Shown here in pieces: positions 61,689 to 64,000 of a DNA stretch of 64,000 nt. The notes under the pieces were generated by a model that worked only from the letters and a program-made list of their open reading frames with translations, was not told the origin of the DNA and did no database searches. The DNA is from Brumimicrobium sp035497735 (GTDB lineage Bacteria; Bacteroidota; Bacteroidia; Flavobacteriales_D; Crocinitomicaceae): the NCBI GenBank assembly GCA_035497735.1, contig DATJCX010000071.1, positions 221,374-285,373 of the forward strand. Reading direction: 5' to 3'. Both the position numbers and the translations under genes were made by a program. Positions within the stretch are counted from its first letter, which is position 1. Each line of letters begins with the position of its first letter.

Positions 61689-61864
61689 TGAAGGTAACAC
61701 TAAGAAAACGCAATCAAGGTGGTAAAACCAGTTTATACTTGGATTATTACCACAAAGGTAAACGCAAAGCCGAATACCTTAAACTCTACCTTGACCCCGC
61801 GGCCAAAACCAAAGAAGCGAAAGAAGTCAACAAGAAGACCTTGCAGTTAGCAGAAACCATCTGA
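61688..61864 (+). pseudogene. Truncated tyrosine recombinase (integrase), N-terminal part
   Basis: A 58-codon frame beginning MKVTLRKRNQGGKTSLYLDY and continuing YHKGKRKAEYLKLYLDP is the arm-binding N-terminus of a Bacteroidota tyrosine integrase of about 400 residues. It is cut by a TGA and no core-binding or catalytic domain follows in any frame; other sequence begins at about 61866. It is an element end that has lost its integrase, or a recombination joint. Confidence 0.8.
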
Positions 61865-62008
61865 ACCTGATCTGTGGGAATCTACACAGCTAGATTTATT
61901 TTAAAAAGAGGACTTTTTTTCTTGTCTTTTAAAAAACATCCTTTGAAAATAAAGGGATGCAGGGATTTATTGACTAGATTTGAAAAACTTTCGGATGAAT
62001 GTGATAAT

Positions 62009-62043
62009 TGCACAACCTGTGCATCGATTAATTTGTATCTTTG
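62009..62043 (+). promoter_or_regulatory. Promoter box with upstream dyad before the metal-pump genes
   Basis: TATCTTTG at 62036-62043, a good -7 box, 9 bases before the ATG at 62053. A dyad with arms TGCACA and TGTGCA and 3-base centre lies at 62009-62023, where a repressor could block the promoter. No -33 TTG at proper spacing is seen. The regulator is not identified. Confidence 0.45.
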
Positions 62044-62052
62044 TGAAACTTT

Positions 62053-62448
62053 ATGAAAATATTCTTTTCAATATCAATGTCAATTTTATTCCTTTTTCAG
62101 GGAATTAGCCTTGATATGGACTTTTGTGGGCCAATAAAAGAAATTTCAAACATCATTACCCATTATCAAGACCATAAAGTTTTTGGCGACTCTTTCCTTG
62201 AATATGTAGTTGAAGATTACATTGACAATAATGCAAAAGATGAAGGGCATCATAATAACCTAGATGAGGAGAATACACCCGTTCATTCTCATAATCAATG
62301 TTGTCATCCTTTAGTGTTATTTATTGCGAACAACAATCCGGCCCTAATCAATCGACCAAAGTTTGAAGATAAAGAGCCGTTCAATTTATATACAGTTAAC
62401 TTCTCTTCCAGATATCTGGAATCCCTCTTCCAACCCCCTCAAGTATAA
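62053..62448 (+). CDS. HYC_CC_PP-like exported protein, His-rich
   Basis: 131 residues. A signal peptide (residues ~1-19) is followed by MDFCGPIKEISN, then an acidic and His-rich stretch EGHHNNLDEENTPVHSHNQCCH (positions ~74-95; two adjacent cysteines) and a C-terminus FQPPQV. The CC pair and PP end recall the HYC_CC_PP family, small proteins found upstream of heavy-metal RND pumps in Bacteroidota. A periplasmic metal-binding role is likely. It is 116 bases ahead of the pump gene and belongs to the same cassette. Confidence 0.7.
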   Translation: MKIFFSISMSILFLFQGISLDMDFCGPIKEISNIITHYQDHKVFGDSFLEYVVEDYIDNNAKDEGHHNNLDEENTPVHSHNQCCHPLVLFIANNNPALINRPKFEDKEPFNLYTVNFSSRYLESLFQPPQV

Positions 62449-62564
62449 TTCAGTTTTTTAAGGATAGCTATATCCTAACGTGATGCTTCTCAAAGTAAGC
62501 ATTGCTTTATAAATGCGTTGCACCCATTCGCACCGTAAATTTTCAACTGAATTAATACATATTT

Positions 62565-64000
62565 ATGATTAATAAAATCATTTCATTTTCCATTAATAAT
62601 AAATTTATTATTGGGCTATTTATAGTGGTGCTTATTGGCACAGGCATATACTCAATGGCCACTATAAATTTGGGTTCCGTGCCTGATATTACCAACAATC
62701 AAGTTCAAGTTATAACAACTGCCCCTAATTTGGGAACGGAGGATATTGAGCAATTTGTAACCTTTCCCGTAGAATTGGCAATGGCAAATCTTCCAGACGT
62801 TATCGAACTGCGTTCGATCTCTCGTTTTGGACTGTCCGTGGTAACCATTGTTTTTAAAGACGAAGCAGGAACCTATCTGCCACGACAATTGGTCCAAGAA
62901 AAATTAACCGCAGTTGCGGAAGAAATCCCTGAAGGTTTTGGCACGCCTTTTATGGCGCCCATTACCACGGGCTTGGGCGAAATATTGCAATATACCTTAA
63001 AGGTTAAAGAAGGGTATGAAGAAAAATATGACGCAATGGAACTGCGCACCATTCAAGACTGGATCGTGAAACGCCAGATGGCGTTAGTCCCGGGAGTTGT
63101 TGAAGTAAATGCTTTTGGAGGCTATGTAAAACAATATGAAGTCGCTCTTAATCCTGCTAAACTAAAAAGTTTTGGCATCACAATGCACCAGGTCTTTGAA
63201 GCCCTTAAAGTGAACAATGCCAATACGGGTGGAGCTTATATTGAAAGAAACCACCAAGCCAATTTTATCCGTGGGGAAGGGCTGGCACGAAGTATCGCCG
63301 ATTTGGAAAACACCGTTGTGACCACTCAAAATGGAAGCCCTGTTTTGGTAAGGGACGTTGCCGAAAAAGTGGGTTACGGTAACCAAGTGCGTTATGGTGC
63401 ATTTACCCAGGATGGTCACGAATCTGTGGGTGGCCAAATATTAATGTTGAAAGGACAGAACCCAAGTAACGTTATAGAAAATGTTGAAAAGCGTATAGCC
63501 GAAATCCAAAAATCCTTGCCTGAAGGCGTGTATATCGATACATTTTTAAGCCAAAGCGAACTGATTGAGAGAACCACAAGTACCGTTAAAACAAATCTAA
63601 TTGAAGGGGCACTCATCGTAATATTCGTTTTGGTACTCCTTTTAGGTAGCTTCCGTGGTGGTTTGATAGCAGCTTCGATTATCCCCTTGTGTTTATTGTT
63701 CGCATTTATTTTGATGAAGCAATTTGGTATCTGGGCAAATTTAATGTCCTTGGGTGCAATTGATTTTGGAATTATTGTTGACGGCGCGGTAATTATAGTG
63801 GAGGGAACGGTTTTTCACATTCATCAACGGATGAAGAAATCCAATGCAATTATGGGACAATCCGAGATGGATGAAATAGCCTATGATTCTTCAAGTAAAA
63901 TGATGAATTCTGCCTTTTTCGGTCAACTAATCGTTCTTATTGTTTTTACACCTATCCTGTTTTTAACTGGTGTGGAAGGGAAAATGTTCCGACCAATGGC
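62565..64000 (+). CDS. Heavy-metal RND efflux permease (CzcA/CusA type), N-terminal part
   Basis: The frame runs from ATG 62565 to the window edge, giving 478 of about 1,000 or more residues; the rest is outside. Features of the HME branch: MINKIISFSINNKFIIG, LGSVPDITNNQVQVITTAPN, FPVELAMANLPDV, and the helix-4 motif LGAIDFGIIVDGAVIIVEG with one aspartate pair arrangement typical of metal pumps (compare DD in AcrB types). It exports Cu/Ag or Co/Zn/Cd with a membrane fusion protein and outer-membrane partner, presumably encoded just beyond. Codon use is visibly more GC-rich than in the preceding 60 kb, supporting transfer. Confidence 0.92.
   Translation, partial: MINKIISFSINNKFIIGLFIVVLIGTGIYSMATINLGSVPDITNNQVQVITTAPNLGTEDIEQFVTFPVELAMANLPDVIELRSISRFGLSVVTIVFKDEAGTYLPRQLVQEKLTAVAEEIPEGFGTPFMAPITTGLGEILQYTLKVKEGYEEKYDAMELRTIQDWIVKRQMALVPGVVEVNAFGGYVKQYEVALNPAKLKSFGITMHQVFEALKVNNANTGGAYIERNHQANFIRGEGLARSIADLENTVVTTQNGSPVLVRDVAEKVGYGNQVRYGAFTQDGHESVGGQILMLKGQNPSNVIENVEKRIAEIQKSLPEGVYIDTFLSQSELIERTTSTVKTNLIEGALIVIFVLVLLLGSFRGGLIAASIIPLCLLFAFILMKQFGIWANLMSLGAIDFGIIVDGAVIIVEGTVFHIHQRMKKSNAIMGQSEMDEIAYDSSSKMMNSAFFGQLIVLIVFTPILFLTGVEGKMFRPM

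Noticed and set aside
61874..62056. Small plus-strand frame (60 codons) between integrase remnant and the His-rich protein
   Set aside because: Composition is not protein-like, and its sequence contains the dyad and -7 box of the next gene.

Overview
This AT-rich window reads as a chromosomal segment of a member of the Bacteroidota, most likely order Flavobacteriales and perhaps the Crocinitomicaceae (Fluviicola-like); that placement is inference. The evidence is type IX secretion (T9SS) cargo with both type A and type B C-terminal domains, Bacteroidota promoters of the TTG-N17-23-TAnnTTTG kind, few Shine-Dalgarno sequences, the dapB-lepB-wbqC gene order, and a Bacteroidota-style lipid A gene set. 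No rRNA, tRNA, CRISPR array or complete insertion sequence was seen.

Layout. 0-5.4 kb: end of a metallo-beta-lactamase-fold hydrolase, then minus-strand genes for a DUF2797 protein, a CNT nucleoside transporter with an extra exported domain, a bifunctional nuclease with a UVR motif, and etfBA. 5.5-9.1 kb: a tightly overlapping plus-strand operon of a lipoprotein, a ribulose-phosphate-epimerase-like domain fused to a CBS pair, a DAHP-synthase-like enzyme and a KdsC-like phosphatase. This looks like an unusual route to a 3-deoxy-ulosonic acid and is one of the two most interesting loci here. 9.2-14 kb: small and envelope proteins, a META-domain lipoprotein, an ACMSD decarboxylase and a lipoprotein alpha/beta hydrolase. 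14-16.7 kb: a large T9SS type B surface protein with SprB-like repeats behind an ECF-type promoter. 16.7-22 kb: DtxR regulator, thioredoxin-like protein, GreA/B factor, rluE, paaG/paaH-like acyl-CoA genes and rpe. 22.1-22.8 kb: a decayed paralogue of the 14-kb surface protein that still has a recognisable remnant of the same promoter. 22.8-28.9 kb: a GbsR/MarR-type regulator with a tripartite RND efflux system. 29-37.6 kb: VF530 protein, an exported UVR-motif protein, the dapB-lepB-wbqC-PH operon, a secreted M43 metalloprotease and mdh. 37.8-39.7 kb: an ECF sigma factor with a membrane-bound partner whose periplasmic end resembles a T9SS type B sorting domain. 39.9-45.6 kb: VOC protein, lipoprotein, a second (orphan) sigma factor, a T9SS type A protein and pepD. 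45.8-61.1 kb: housekeeping genes ettA, lpxK, punA, gatB, two TlpA paralogues, lpxH, lnt, MscS and K+ channels, panB, an rRNA/tRNA pseudouridine synthase and mnmE. 61.1-64 kb: a likely integrated element starting at the 3' end of mnmE, with inverted repeats, an excisionase-like gene, a truncated integrase, a His-rich HYC_CC_PP-like protein and a CzcA/CusA heavy-metal RND pump that runs off the window.

How the genes fit together. Lipid A and lipoprotein maturation (lpxK, lpxH, lnt, lepB), the possible ulosonate operon, exported lipoproteins and T9SS cargo give the window a strong cell-envelope flavour. The sigma/membrane-partner pair at 37.8 kb, the matching promoter 24 kb away at 13.9 kb and the decayed third copy at 22.08 kb suggest a small regulon in which expression of type B T9SS cargo is controlled by an ECF system that itself carries a type B-like domain.
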